A stretch of DNA of 64,000 nt, taken from positions 7,346 to 71,345 of the forward strand of contig JAXLQJ010000038.1 in NCBI GenBank assembly GCA_046331705.1, read 5' to 3'. This document shows positions 19,749-27,787 of the stretch, piece by piece (the first letter of the stretch is position 1; every line of letters begins with the position of its first letter). Made by a program: the position numbers and the translations under genes. Source of the stretch: JADJOY01 sp046331705 [NCBI: bacterium] (GTDB taxonomy: Bacteria > JADJOY01). Below the pieces are notes generated by a model. That model worked only from the letters and a program-made list of their open reading frames with translations. It was not told where the DNA came from and searched no databases.

Positions 19749-19808
19749 GGTGCGCCGACCGCTCGCATCGGCGAGGTGGCTAGTCGCGCGAGCGTCCGCA
19801 TTCCCGCG

Positions 19809-20756
19809 TCATCGCTGGATGCCCCAGCCGCCCTCTTCGAGGCTCAGGCTCAGGTAGCGTTCGCCGGAGTCGGGCACGACCGTGACGATGGTCTTGCCGC
19901 GCAGCTCGGCGCGCGCGCCCAGCTCGAGCGCTGCCCAGACGTTGGCGCCGGCGCTGATCCCGCCGAGGATCCCTTCCTCGCGCGCCAGGCGAGCGGTCAT
20001 CGCGTAGGCGTCCTCGTCCCCCACGGTGATGATCTCGTCCAGGATGCTCCGGTCGAGGACGTCGGGCACGAAGCCGGCGCCGATCCCCTGGATCCCGTGC
20101 GGACCCGGACGGCCACCGGAGAGCACCGGCGAGTCGGCGGGCTCGACGCCCACCGTGAGCAGGCCGGGCTTGCGCTCCTTCAGGACCTGGCTCACGCCGG
20201 TGATCGTTCCGCCGGTGCCGACGCCGGTGACGAAGACGTCGACGGCGCCGTCCGTGTCGGCCCAGATCTCCTCGGCGGTCGTGCACCGGTGGATGGCGGG
20301 ATTGGCGGGGTTCTGGAACTGTTGGGGGATGAAGCTCTCGGCAGTCTTGGCGGCGAGCTCGCGGGCGCGCTGGATCGCTCCGCGCATCCCTTCGATGCCG
20401 GGCGTGAGCTCGAGCTCGGCGCCGAAGCGGGAGAGCAAGGTGCGGCGCTCGACGCTCAGGTTGTCGGGCATCGTGAGGATGAGCCGGTAGCCGCGTGCGG
20501 CACACACGAAGGCGAGCGCGATACCGGTGTTGCCGCTGGTGGGCTCGATGATCGTCGACCGCCCGCGCGTGATGAGGCCCTCACGCTCCGCGGCGTCGAT
20601 CATGTTGACGCCGATGCGATCCTTGACGCTGCCGAGCGGATTGAAGAACTCGAGCTTGGCGAGCACCGTCGCACCCAGGTCGCGGGTCACGTGGTTGAGC
20701 CGCACCAGCGGCGTGCGCCCGATCGTCTGGGTGATGTCGGAGAAGATGCGCGCCAT
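19809..20756 (-). CDS. cysK: Cysteine synthase A (O-acetylserine sulfhydrylase)
   Basis: PLP enzyme that makes cysteine from O-acetylserine and sulfide. The start ATG 20756 gives [20 protein letters not shown], the normal N-terminus; an upstream in-frame ATG adds 20 unconserved residues. The PLP Lys is in [12 protein letters not shown] near residue 45. The substrate loop [12 protein letters not shown] and the phosphate-binding [11 protein letters not shown] are intact. It is 315 residues, typical for CysK. It is divergent from the sulfur-carrier-dependent set starting at 20992, so two cysteine routes share this intergenic region. Confidence 0.93.
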   Translation of the reverse strand: MARIFSDITQTIGRTPLVRLNHVTRDLGATVLAKLEFFNPLGSVKDRIGVNMIDAAEREGLITRGRSTIIEPTSGNTGIALAFVCAARGYRLILTMPDNLSVERRTLLSRFGAELELTPGIEGMRGAIQRARELAAKTAESFIPQQFQNPANPAIHRCTTAEEIWADTDGAVDVFVTGVGTGGTITGVSQVLKERKPGLLTVGVEPADSPVLSGGRPGPHGIQGIGAGFVPDVLDRSILDEIITVGDEDAYAMTARLAREEGILGGISAGANVWAALELGARAELRGKTIVTVVPDSGERYLSLSLEEGGWGIQR

Positions 20757-20991
20757 GGCTTCGGTCGAGGGGGCGGGTCGCGCGCGAGAATACAGTGGGA
20801 TCCGCGCGCGAGCCAAGGACGGCCGCGGCTTCGGCGAGCCTCAGGATCGACCTGGTTTCCAGCGAGTTTCGCGCGGAGATCCACTTGACGTGGTCGTCAC
20901 GACACGGTTACCCCTTGGCTGAGACCGTCTTTGGTTCCGGCGCGGCGAGCGCCGGAGCCCGTTCTTCGTAGCCGAGAGGAGCACCGAGCCC

Positions 20992-21270
20992 ATGGGCGTG
21001 ACCGTCCGCATTCCGACCCCGCTTCGCAAGTACACCGGCGGCCAAGAGCAAGTCGACATCGAGGCGCAGAACATCCGCAGCCTCATCGACGTGCTGGAGG
21101 CGGCACATCCCGGGATCCGCGAGCGCCTCTGCGACGCCGACGGCAAGGTGCGACGCTTCGTCAACATCTTCGTGAACGGCGAGGACATCCGCTTCCAGTC
21201 CAGCCTCGATACCGCGCTCAAGAGCGGCGACGACGTGTCGATCGTGCCGGCGATCGCCGGAGGAGCCTGA
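20992..21270 (+). CDS. CysO-like sulfur carrier protein (MoaD/ThiS family)
   Basis: Ubiquitin-fold sulfur carrier of 92 residues. The opening VTVRIPTPLRKYTGGQ and the segment RRFVNIFVNGEDIRFQ closely follow mycobacterial CysO as I remember it, where the C-terminal GlyGly is thiocarboxylated and delivers sulfur to CysM. Here the protein ends AIAGGA, so one Ala follows GlyGly and would have to be removed before activation. Start ATG 20992 has GAGAGGAG (20979-20986) upstream. The CysM-like and JAMM protease genes follow directly, the partners known from Mycobacterium. Confidence 0.88.
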   Translation: MGVTVRIPTPLRKYTGGQEQVDIEAQNIRSLIDVLEAAHPGIRERLCDADGKVRRFVNIFVNGEDIRFQSSLDTALKSGDDVSIVPAIAGGA

Positions 21271-21319
21271 GCGAGGCGCACGTCGCCGACGCACGCCCGG
21301 TTCCCGCTGGACGCCCCGC

Positions 21320-22303
21320 ATGACACGGCACCTCGCCGACGAGAGCCCGGCGCGGGCCGCAGCGCTGCAAGCCCCGCTCGTTGCACCCCATCCGACGCCG
21401 GATCGGCCGTCGCCGCTCCACCTGGTCGGCAACACGCCGCTGATCCGCATCGCGCGGATTCCCGGCATCCCGCCCGGTGTCGAGATCTACGCCAAGGCCG
21501 AGTGGCACAATCCCGGCGGGTCCGTGAAGGATCGGCCCGCGCTCAGGATGATCGAGGAAGCGGAGCGCTCGGGCGCGCTCACGCGCGACAAGGTGATCCT
21601 CGACGCCACGTCGGGCAACACCGGCATCGCCTACGCGATGATCGCCGCCGTCAAGGGATATCGGCTGGAGCTCTGCGTTCCCGAGAACTGCAGCGACGAG
21701 CGCAAGAAGATCCTCGCCGCGTACGGCGCGATCGTGCACTACACGAGCGGGCTCGAAGGCTCGGACGGAGCGATCCGCGAGGCCCGTCGCCGGCTGCAAG
21801 CCGATCCCGAGCGCTACTACCTGCCGGATCAATACAACAACCCGGCGAATTGGTGGGCGCACCGCGACACCACCGGCCCCGAGATCCATTGCCAGACCAA
21901 CGGCCGCATCACGCACTTCATCGCGGCGCTGGGCACCAGCGGCACCGTGATGGGCGTGGGGCGCTACCTCAAGTCGGTGAGCGCCGACATTCAGGTCTGG
22001 GCGCTCGAGCCCGAACCGTTCCACGGCATCGAGGGGCTCAAGAACATGGACGTGGCGATCGTGCCAGGCATCTACGACCCGGCTTGGCTCGACGGCAAGC
22101 TCACGGCGGAGACCGAGCCCGCGTACCGCGCCGTCCGCGAGCTGGCGAAACGTGAGGGCTTGATCGTCGGCCAGTCCGCAGGGGCGGCGATCACCGGCGC
22201 GATCGAGCTGGCGCAGCGAGTCGAGTCCGGCGTGATCGTGACCATCTTTCCGGATGGCGGCGAGAAGTATCTCACCACACCGGTGTGGGACGTCGACGCA
22301 TGA
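21320..22303 (+). CDS. cysM: CysM-like cysteine synthase (CysO-dependent type)
   Basis: PLP-dependent beta-substitution enzyme of 327 residues. PLP Lys in NPGGSVKDRPALRM near residue 70; SGNTGIAYAM binds the substrate carboxylate; LGTSGTVMGVGRY binds the PLP phosphate. The segment EPFHGIEGLKNMD then VP..YDP resembles M. tuberculosis CysM, which uses O-phosphoserine and CysO thiocarboxylate, more than it resembles CysK. O-phosphoserine use is inferred, not read from a residue. Fifty bases after the sulfur carrier and overlapping the JAMM gene by ATGA, it is almost certainly co-transcribed with both. Confidence 0.88.
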   Translation: MTRHLADESPARAAALQAPLVAPHPTPDRPSPLHLVGNTPLIRIARIPGIPPGVEIYAKAEWHNPGGSVKDRPALRMIEEAERSGALTRDKVILDATSGNTGIAYAMIAAVKGYRLELCVPENCSDERKKILAAYGAIVHYTSGLEGSDGAIREARRRLQADPERYYLPDQYNNPANWWAHRDTTGPEIHCQTNGRITHFIAALGTSGTVMGVGRYLKSVSADIQVWALEPEPFHGIEGLKNMDVAIVPGIYDPAWLDGKLTAETEPAYRAVRELAKREGLIVGQSAGAAITGAIELAQRVESGVIVTIFPDGGEKYLTTPVWDVDA

Positions 22304-23058
22304 CGGCCGGCGCGGTCCAGCTCGAGCCCGCGCACGTCGCGGCGATGTGCGCCCATGCCTCGCGCGACTACCCGAACGAGTGCTGCGGACTCCTGTTCGG
22401 ACCCGCGGGCCAGACCGGGATGGTCAGCGAGGTCGTGGCGATTCCCAACATCCAGGATCGGCTGCACGCCGAAGACCCCGACCAATATCCCCGCGCGGCG
22501 TCGATCGCGTATTTCATGGATCCCGATGCACAGCTTGCGGCGACTCGATCGGCGGCCGCGCGTGGGCTCGAGCTGCGCGGCTTCTACCACTCGCATCCCG
22601 ACCACGACGCCTACTTCTCCGCCGAGGATCGTCATCTCGCGGCGCCGTGGGACGAGCCGCTCTTCCCCGGCACCGCGTACGTCGTGATGGCGGTGACCCG
22701 CACGGGTGTTCGTGCGGCGAGCCAGTTCGTCTGGGATGGGGAACGCGGCGATTACGTCGAGCACGCGCTCCGTCTCGCCGAGCCCGCCGACGAGCGCTGG
22801 CCGAGCGAGCGAATGGAGACGAGGAACACCACCGTCCAGTGCATCGACGTGGGCGGACGCTCGCCAGCGGAGGCGCTGATCGCGGCGCGCGACGCGCTGC
22901 GCTTGCTGCCGCGCGACGCGCTCCTCGAGATCGCGAGCGACGACCGCCAGACCGCGGAAACGACCCTCGGCGCGTATTTCGAGAAGCGTCGCTTGGAGTA
23001 CGAGCTCGAGCGCCTCGCCGAAGGCCGCTACCGGATCCGCGTGCGCAACGGCGCTTGA
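22300..23058 (+). CDS. JAMM/MPN+ metalloprotease (Mec-like) fused to a TusA-like domain
   Basis: A 252-residue two-domain protein. Residues 1-150 are a JAMM peptidase: PNECCGLLFG supplies the catalytic Glu and HSHPDHDAYFSAED gives the complete H-x-H-x7-S-x2-D zinc motif. In mycobacteria the homologue Mec releases cysteine from the CysO-cysteine adduct. Residues about 180-252 look like TusA: QCIDVGGRSPAEAL, then a long helix, LLEIASDD, another helix and a closing strand RYRIRVRN. TusA has Cys-Pro where this protein has Ser-Pro, so the usual persulfide Cys is missing. ATG 22300 overlaps the cysM stop. Confidence 0.8.
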   Translation: MTAGAVQLEPAHVAAMCAHASRDYPNECCGLLFGPAGQTGMVSEVVAIPNIQDRLHAEDPDQYPRAASIAYFMDPDAQLAATRSAAARGLELRGFYHSHPDHDAYFSAEDRHLAAPWDEPLFPGTAYVVMAVTRTGVRAASQFVWDGERGDYVEHALRLAEPADERWPSERMETRNTTVQCIDVGGRSPAEALIAARDALRLLPRDALLEIASDDRQTAETTLGAYFEKRRLEYELERLAEGRYRIRVRNGA

Positions 23059-23107
23059 TCGGGCGTTGCCGCGAGGCGGTGGCGGCGGTCTCGGGGGCGT
23101 CGTCCGG

Positions 23108-24220
23108 TCATTCGCCGGGCGCCGTGGCGTTGCCACAACCGTCGACGAGCGCTTGCGCGATGCCGGCCTCTCGGCGTTCCCGCGCCTCCTCGGGAAGCGC
23201 CACGTTGCCGCCCTGGCGAAACCGCGCCAGCCAGCAGAGTCGCTCTTCGATTCGCGCCCGCATCGCGCCGCGCGTCGCCGCGCGCGCGCTGGCGAGCGTG
23301 TAGAGCGCGTCCTCGATCGCCGGGCCGAGCCCGGGGCTGCGCGCCTCCACGTCGCTTCGGATCGCGGTGTCACCGGCGAGGAGCAGGCTCGCGGTGCGGA
23401 GCGGCTCGGGGCGCTCGCGCACCGCCACGCCGAACGGCGATCCCTCGAGTGGGGGCTCGGCCACCGCGACGAATCGGATGGCCCCGTCCAGGAGCCGCGG
23501 ATCGGTGATCGTGGCGAGAACCTCGAGCGCGGTGCGCAGCCGAGCCGGGTCACCCGAGAGCGCCAAGCTCTTGATCGCCGCGAGCCGCACGTTGCGGTCG
23601 TCCGCTTCGTCGCGTGCCACGTGCTCGAGCGCCTCGGTCGCCCGCGGTGCGGACGACCCGACCAGCGCCATCGCGAAGTCCTTGCGCTCCAGGATCTTGC
23701 CGTTCGTGTCGAGGAGCCCGTCGATCACCGTGGCCTCGGCGCTCTTCTGGCCGAGCGCGACCAACGCGACCAGCGCCCATTTGCGGTCCTGCTCCCTGAG
23801 CAGACCGGCGAGCCGCGGATCCTCGTAGGCGATCTCGCCGCGGGCCGCGCGCTCGAGGAACGGAATCGCGCGGGGATCGCCGATCCGGGCGAGCGATTGA
23901 TACGCGAGCTCCGCGCCCGAGGAAGGGGCGCGCTCGATGAAGGCCGCCAGATCGCCAACGGCCGAACGCGCTCCGAGCTCGCCCAGGCGATGCGCCGCCT
24001 GTGCCGCACGCTGCTCGTCGCTGAAACGCAGCGCCGCGCGCTCGCGTAGGATCGTGGCCGTGGGCGATCGGCCCCGCGCGACGAACGCCGCGAAGCAAGC
24101 GGCCGCCGCGGCCACCGCGAGCACGGCCCACGGCCAGCGGCGCGCTGGCGCGGACCTGGGCGGCGAGCCGCCCGAGTTGCCGCCGCGTGGCGGCGGCTCC
24201 GCGCCGCCGGTCGCCGTCAA
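23108..24220 (-). CDS. HEAT-repeat-like membrane-anchored protein
   Basis: A 370-residue protein of unknown function. A Pro/Gly-rich start is followed by one membrane segment at about residues 28-48 (WAVLAVAAAAACFAAFVA). The rest is alpha-helical repeats of roughly 35 residues rich in Ala and Leu, with HEAT/PBS-lyase-type turns such as LARIGDPRAIPFLERAA and LALSGDPARLRTALEVLA. Such proteins are scaffolds or protein-binding surfaces, here facing the periplasm if the anchor is N-in. The best start, TTG 24220, directly follows the ctpA stop, so translation is probably coupled to that protease; a partnership is inferred from this. Confidence 0.7.
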   Translation of the reverse strand: MTATGGAEPPPRGGNSGGSPPRSAPARRWPWAVLAVAAAAACFAAFVARGRSPTATILRERAALRFSDEQRAAQAAHRLGELGARSAVGDLAAFIERAPSSGAELAYQSLARIGDPRAIPFLERAARGEIAYEDPRLAGLLREQDRKWALVALVALGQKSAEATVIDGLLDTNGKILERKDFAMALVGSSAPRATEALEHVARDEADDRNVRLAAIKSLALSGDPARLRTALEVLATITDPRLLDGAIRFVAVAEPPLEGSPFGVAVRERPEPLRTASLLLAGDTAIRSDVEARSPGLGPAIEDALYTLASARAATRGAMRARIEERLCWLARFRQGGNVALPEEARERREAGIAQALVDGCGNATAPGE

Positions 24221-25645
24221 TCAGGCCGCCAGCTTGGGCATCGAGAACTGGTCGGGGTGCTTGAGGTACTCGAGGGCGCGGTCGAGCTGATGGTCGACCT
24301 TGTCGCGCTCGGCCGCTTGGGCCGGCGCGCCATCCTTCGGTGCCGTCTCGCTGCCACCGCCGTCGTCCTCGGTGCCGTCCGCGGGCGCTTGCTCGTCGTC
24401 GGCGGGCGGCTCCGCCGAGGGCTTCTTCGGCTGGGGGCGCTTCGCGACCGGCGGCGCCTTGCGAGGCTTGCCGGCGCCGTTGGTCAGGTGCCCGCTCAGA
24501 TCTTCCTCGCGGATGGCCTGCTCGGAATCGTCGCTGCCGATGGTGCCGTCGGCGCGCACCACCACGTCCGGCTCGATGCCGTGTCCCTGGATCGATCGGC
24601 CGCTCGGGGTGTAGTAGAGCGCCGTGGTGAGGCGGAGCCCGGAGTCGTCGGGAAGCTGGACCAGCGTCTGAACCGAGCCCTTGCCGAACGAACGCAGACC
24701 CATGATCGTCGCGCGGTGATGATCCTGGAGCGCGCCGGCCACGATCTCACTCGCGCTGGCGCTGCCCTCGTTGACCAACACCACCATGGGGAAGTCGGTG
24801 CGCGAGCCGTCGCCCTCGGCGGTGAACCGCGGCTGCTGCTCCTGCACGCGTCCGGCGGTGTAGACGATGAGATCCCCGCGCTCCAGGAACTTGTCCGCCA
24901 CCGCCACGGCCTGATCCAGCAGCCCGCCGGGATTGTTTCGAAGGTCCAGCACCAGTCCGCTCAGCTTCTGGCTCTTCTCGAGCCCGTCGATCGCGTCGGC
25001 CAGCTCCTCGTCCGTCGAGCCCAGGAACTGGCTGATGCGGAGGTAGCCGTAACCGGGCTCGAGGGAACGCGCCCGGACGCTCTTGATGTGGATGACGGCG
25101 CGCTTGAGGGTGAAGTCCTTCGGCTCGTTCCAGCCCTCGCGCGCGATGGCGATCGTGACCTCGGAGCCCGGCTTGCCGCGCATGCGCTTCACGGCCTCGT
25201 TCAGGTTCATGCGCTTGGTCGACTCGCCGTTGATCTTCACGATCTGATCGCCGGCCTGGATCCCGGCCAAGGCCGCGGGGGTGTCGTCGATCGGCGAGAC
25301 GATCGTCAGCACGCCTTCCTTGAGCGTGATCTCGATCCCGAGGCCGCCGAACTCGCCTTTCACCTCGGTGTTCATCTCCTTGTAGAACTCGGGCGGCATG
25401 AAGCTCGAGTGTGGATCGAGGGTCTGGAGCATCCCGTTGATCGCGCCGTAGACGAGCTGCTCGGGATCGACCTCCTCGACGTACTGGCGCTGCACGAGCT
25501 CGAGCACCTTGGTGAACACCTTGAGCTTGTCGTAGGTGTCCGCCGCCCGCGCCGTGGCGCGAAGATCCAAGCCCAGCGTCAGCAGCCCGGCCACCGCGAT
25601 GCTCGCGATCGCCGCCCAGATCCACCTCGAGATGCCTCGCTTCAT
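24221..25645 (-). CDS. ctpA: Carboxy-terminal processing serine protease (S41A, CtpA/Prc family)
   Basis: Periplasmic protease of 474 residues. ATG 25645 follows GAGGAGTGAC and gives a signal anchor (KRGISRWIWAAIASIAVAGLL). The N-terminal region has the family segment LQTLDPHSSFMPPEFY. A PDZ domain at about 85-170 (FGGLGIEITLKEGVLTIVSP) is followed by the S41 catalytic core: LVLDLRNNPGGLLDQAV, NEGSASASEIVAGAL with the nucleophile Ser, and LRSFGKGSVQ with the catalytic Lys. The C-terminal 100 residues are Lys/Pro/Glu-rich and low complexity. Expected roles are envelope protein turnover or processing. Confidence 0.95.
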   Translation of the reverse strand: MKRGISRWIWAAIASIAVAGLLTLGLDLRATARAADTYDKLKVFTKVLELVQRQYVEEVDPEQLVYGAINGMLQTLDPHSSFMPPEFYKEMNTEVKGEFGGLGIEITLKEGVLTIVSPIDDTPAALAGIQAGDQIVKINGESTKRMNLNEAVKRMRGKPGSEVTIAIAREGWNEPKDFTLKRAVIHIKSVRARSLEPGYGYLRISQFLGSTDEELADAIDGLEKSQKLSGLVLDLRNNPGGLLDQAVAVADKFLERGDLIVYTAGRVQEQQPRFTAEGDGSRTDFPMVVLVNEGSASASEIVAGALQDHHRATIMGLRSFGKGSVQTLVQLPDDSGLRLTTALYYTPSGRSIQGHGIEPDVVVRADGTIGSDDSEQAIREEDLSGHLTNGAGKPRKAPPVAKRPQPKKPSAEPPADDEQAPADGTEDDGGGSETAPKDGAPAQAAERDKVDHQLDRALEYLKHPDQFSMPKLAA

Positions 25646-25837
25646 GTCACTCCTCGACGGCCCGACCGCTCCGGGGCCCTCACGACAGGAACCGTGCGCC
25701 AACGGCGCGAAGCCCCGCTTCGAACGCGCGTCGCCACGATGGCGCGCGTCACCCGTGCACGGGGACCAGTTTGCTCGACCGATGTCACTTCGCGAAATCG
25801 CCGCTCGACCACCGCGCCGCGAATCGATCGCCCGTCC

Positions 25838-26227
25838 TCACTCGCCCAGCTCGAGCTCGTCGGCGACCCAGTCGGTGATGCAGTCGTCGATCTCGTGCGA
25901 GCTGGCCACGCCGCGCGGGTCTTCGCCGAGCACGAACACCGTCGTGGGCGGGTGCTCGGGGCGGGTTTCCGCATGATAGAGGCCCGAGCGGAGGTGGCGC
26001 ACCATGACGGCGTGCTGCTCCTCCATCAGCCGTTGGATCGTGGCGCGGGGATCCTCGGTGCCAGCCGCCGGCGGCAGCTCGGCGTAGCTGGTCTTCTTGG
26101 AGGCGATGATCGTGCCGCCGATGTAGATGTGGGTCGTCACCAGCCGAACCGGCAGGCCGCTGTCCTCGGTCTGGACGTGGTAGTCGCGTCCGCCGAGCCT
26201 GACGTTCTGGTTGAACCCGGGAATCAT
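25838..26227 (-). CDS. Conserved hypothetical protein (MIPGFNQNV type)
   Basis: A 129-residue soluble protein without signal or membrane segment. The N-terminus MIPGFNQNVRLGGRDYHVQT followed by EDSG and then HIYIGGTIIASKKTSY is a pattern I recall from many deltaproteobacterial and myxobacterial genomes, always annotated as hypothetical. It looks like a small beta-rich domain followed by a helix (ATIQRLMEEQHAVMVRHLRSG). The last 40 residues are acidic. It starts at ATG 26227 upstream of ctpA on the same strand, with a 192-base gap. No function can be given. Confidence 0.75.
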   Translation of the reverse strand: MIPGFNQNVRLGGRDYHVQTEDSGLPVRLVTTHIYIGGTIIASKKTSYAELPPAAGTEDPRATIQRLMEEQHAVMVRHLRSGLYHAETRPEHPPTTVFVLGEDPRGVASSHEIDDCITDWVADELELGE

Positions 26228-26300
26228 CGCGTGATCGAAGGAGGGAGCGCCGAGGTTCCCGGCGCCTGGAAGGACCGTCTAACACCGCCCCTCGGCCCCT

Positions 26301-27164
26301 TCAAGAAACCCGGGCATGGCGCGCTCCGTCCGCCGGCTCCGCCAGCTCGAGACGGTGCTCGAGCTCGATGGACTCGACGTCTTGGATGGCCTCGCCCAGG
26401 AGCCGCGTTCCGACCCGGATGAACGTGAGCCGATCGTCGGTGACCAGGAACTTGCAGGGACGATCGGGCGGAAGTCGGCGCGCGAGACGCAGCGCGCGGA
26501 CGGATCGGGCGACCTCCGCCGCCGTCTCGGCCGCGGAGTCGACCAGCCGCACCTCTGGGCCCATGGTCGCCGCGATCGCGGCCTTGAGAAGCGGGTAATG
26601 GGTGCAGCCGAGAATGAGGGTGTCGACGTGGGCGACTCGCAGGTCCGCCAGGTACTGCTCGCACACGCTTCGCGCCACGTCCGTCTCTTCCCACCCCTCC
26701 TCGGCGAGCGGCACGAGCAGCGGGCACGCGCGTGCATGCACCTCGACGCCTGGGTCGAGCGCCTCGAGGGTCCGTGCGTAGGCGCCGGACTCGATGGTGC
26801 TGCGGGTGCCGATGACTCCCACTCGATGCGCCTGGGTCACCGCGATGGCCGCACGCGCGCCCGCCTCCACCACGCCGAACACGGGAAACCGATCCAGCGC
26901 GACGAGGTCCGCCTGCGCCAGCGACGAGGCCGTGTTGCACGCGACGACGAGCGCCTTGATCCCGCGCGACGAGAGCTCGTCGGCGGCCTCGAGCGCGTAG
27001 CGACGCACGGTGGCGGGTGACTTGGTCCCGTACGGCACCCGCGCCGTGTCGCCGAGATAGAGAAACGCCTCGCCCGGCAGCGCGCGGCGGAGCGCGCGCA
27101 GCACCGTGAGGCCTCCGATCCCGGAGTCGAACACGCCGATCGGCAGATCACGCACGTCGCGCAT
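26301..27164 (-). CDS. murI: Glutamate racemase
   Basis: Supplies D-glutamate for peptidoglycan by Cys-Cys two-base racemisation. The N-terminus IGVFDSGIGGLTVLRAL, the first catalytic Cys in LVVACNTASSLA near residue 75, and the second in LILGCTHYPLLKAAI near residue 188 are all present. At 287 residues it is slightly longer than usual, with a C-terminal extension (LEHRLELAEPADGARHA). ATG 27164 is the start. It lies 17 bases downstream of the secreted protein gene at 27182 on the same strand. Confidence 0.96.
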   Translation of the reverse strand: MRDVRDLPIGVFDSGIGGLTVLRALRRALPGEAFLYLGDTARVPYGTKSPATVRRYALEAADELSSRGIKALVVACNTASSLAQADLVALDRFPVFGVVEAGARAAIAVTQAHRVGVIGTRSTIESGAYARTLEALDPGVEVHARACPLLVPLAEEGWEETDVARSVCEQYLADLRVAHVDTLILGCTHYPLLKAAIAATMGPEVRLVDSAAETAAEVARSVRALRLARRLPPDRPCKFLVTDDRLTFIRVGTRLLGEAIQDVESIELEHRLELAEPADGARHARVS

Positions 27165-27181
27165 GAGTGGAACGCTCGCCG

Positions 27182-27745
27182 TCAGCGGTAGACCAGGACG
27201 AGGATCGAGGTTTGTCCCGTGAGCTGGCGCGTCTGCGGATCCACGGAAAAATCCGAGACCACGACGCTGGCGCGACCCAGGGCCCGGGTGAGCACCTGTT
27301 GCGCCATCGGCTGCCGTTCGTTGGGTGGCGGCGCCGTGCCGAGCCGGAACACGCTCCGCCGTCCATGGCTTTGCGCGGGGATCGGTTGGCCGGCGAACGT
27401 GGTGGCGAGATCCTTGGGATGCGCCGCGACCGGGGACAGACGCAGACTCGCCTGGTAGAACCGCACGACGTCCTCGAAGCGGTCGGAGGTGACGAAGGTG
27501 TCGAAGCTCGCGAGCGTCGGGGTCGGAGCGGCCGCCGCGTCGTGCTCGGCAGGCGGCCGCGATCCCACGAGCCGCACCATGCCGGGATAGGTCGGGATGC
27601 CGAGCTTCGTGAGATCAAGACCGCTGCTCGTCACGCGGGCCACGTCCGATGTCCCGGCCGGCGCCTCGTTCGCGGGGCCGGCGGACGCCGTGACGGCAGC
27701 GAGCAGCAGTGCCGCGCCGCTGAGCGCGCGAGTGATCGAGCCCAT
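27182..27745 (-). CDS. Secreted protein of unknown function
   Basis: A 187-residue protein starting at ATG 27745 with a clear signal peptide (SITRALSGAALLLAAVTASA, cleavage near Ala20-22). The mature part has LGIPTYPGMVRLVGSR, a pattern seen in small periplasmic proteins that describe a substrate or lipid-binding fold, then a region reading TFVTSDRFEDVVRFYQASL. The C-terminus RQLTGQTSILVLVYR looks like paired beta strands. I do not recognise a named family with certainty. It is divergent from the prepilin peptidase gene by only 42 bases. Confidence 0.65.
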   Translation of the reverse strand: MGSITRALSGAALLLAAVTASAGPANEAPAGTSDVARVTSSGLDLTKLGIPTYPGMVRLVGSRPPAEHDAAAAPTPTLASFDTFVTSDRFEDVVRFYQASLRLSPVAAHPKDLATTFAGQPIPAQSHGRRSVFRLGTAPPPNERQPMAQQVLTRALGRASVVVSDFSVDPQTRQLTGQTSILVLVYR

Positions 27746-27787
27746 GTGCCTGGCCGAGCCTATCACGCGCGCCGGGGGGCTCGGACC

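Noticed and set aside
17904-20888. A 994-codon open frame on the plus strand, antisense to the STT3-like gene and cysK
   Set aside because: Arg/Asp/Glu/Gln-rich low-complexity product with no domain; it lies opposite two genes with clear motifs and is an artefact of high G+C.
20885-20913. TTGACG and TTACCC as a promoter for the CysO-like operon
   Set aside because: The -10 matches the consensus too poorly to list, although the spacing of 17 is right.
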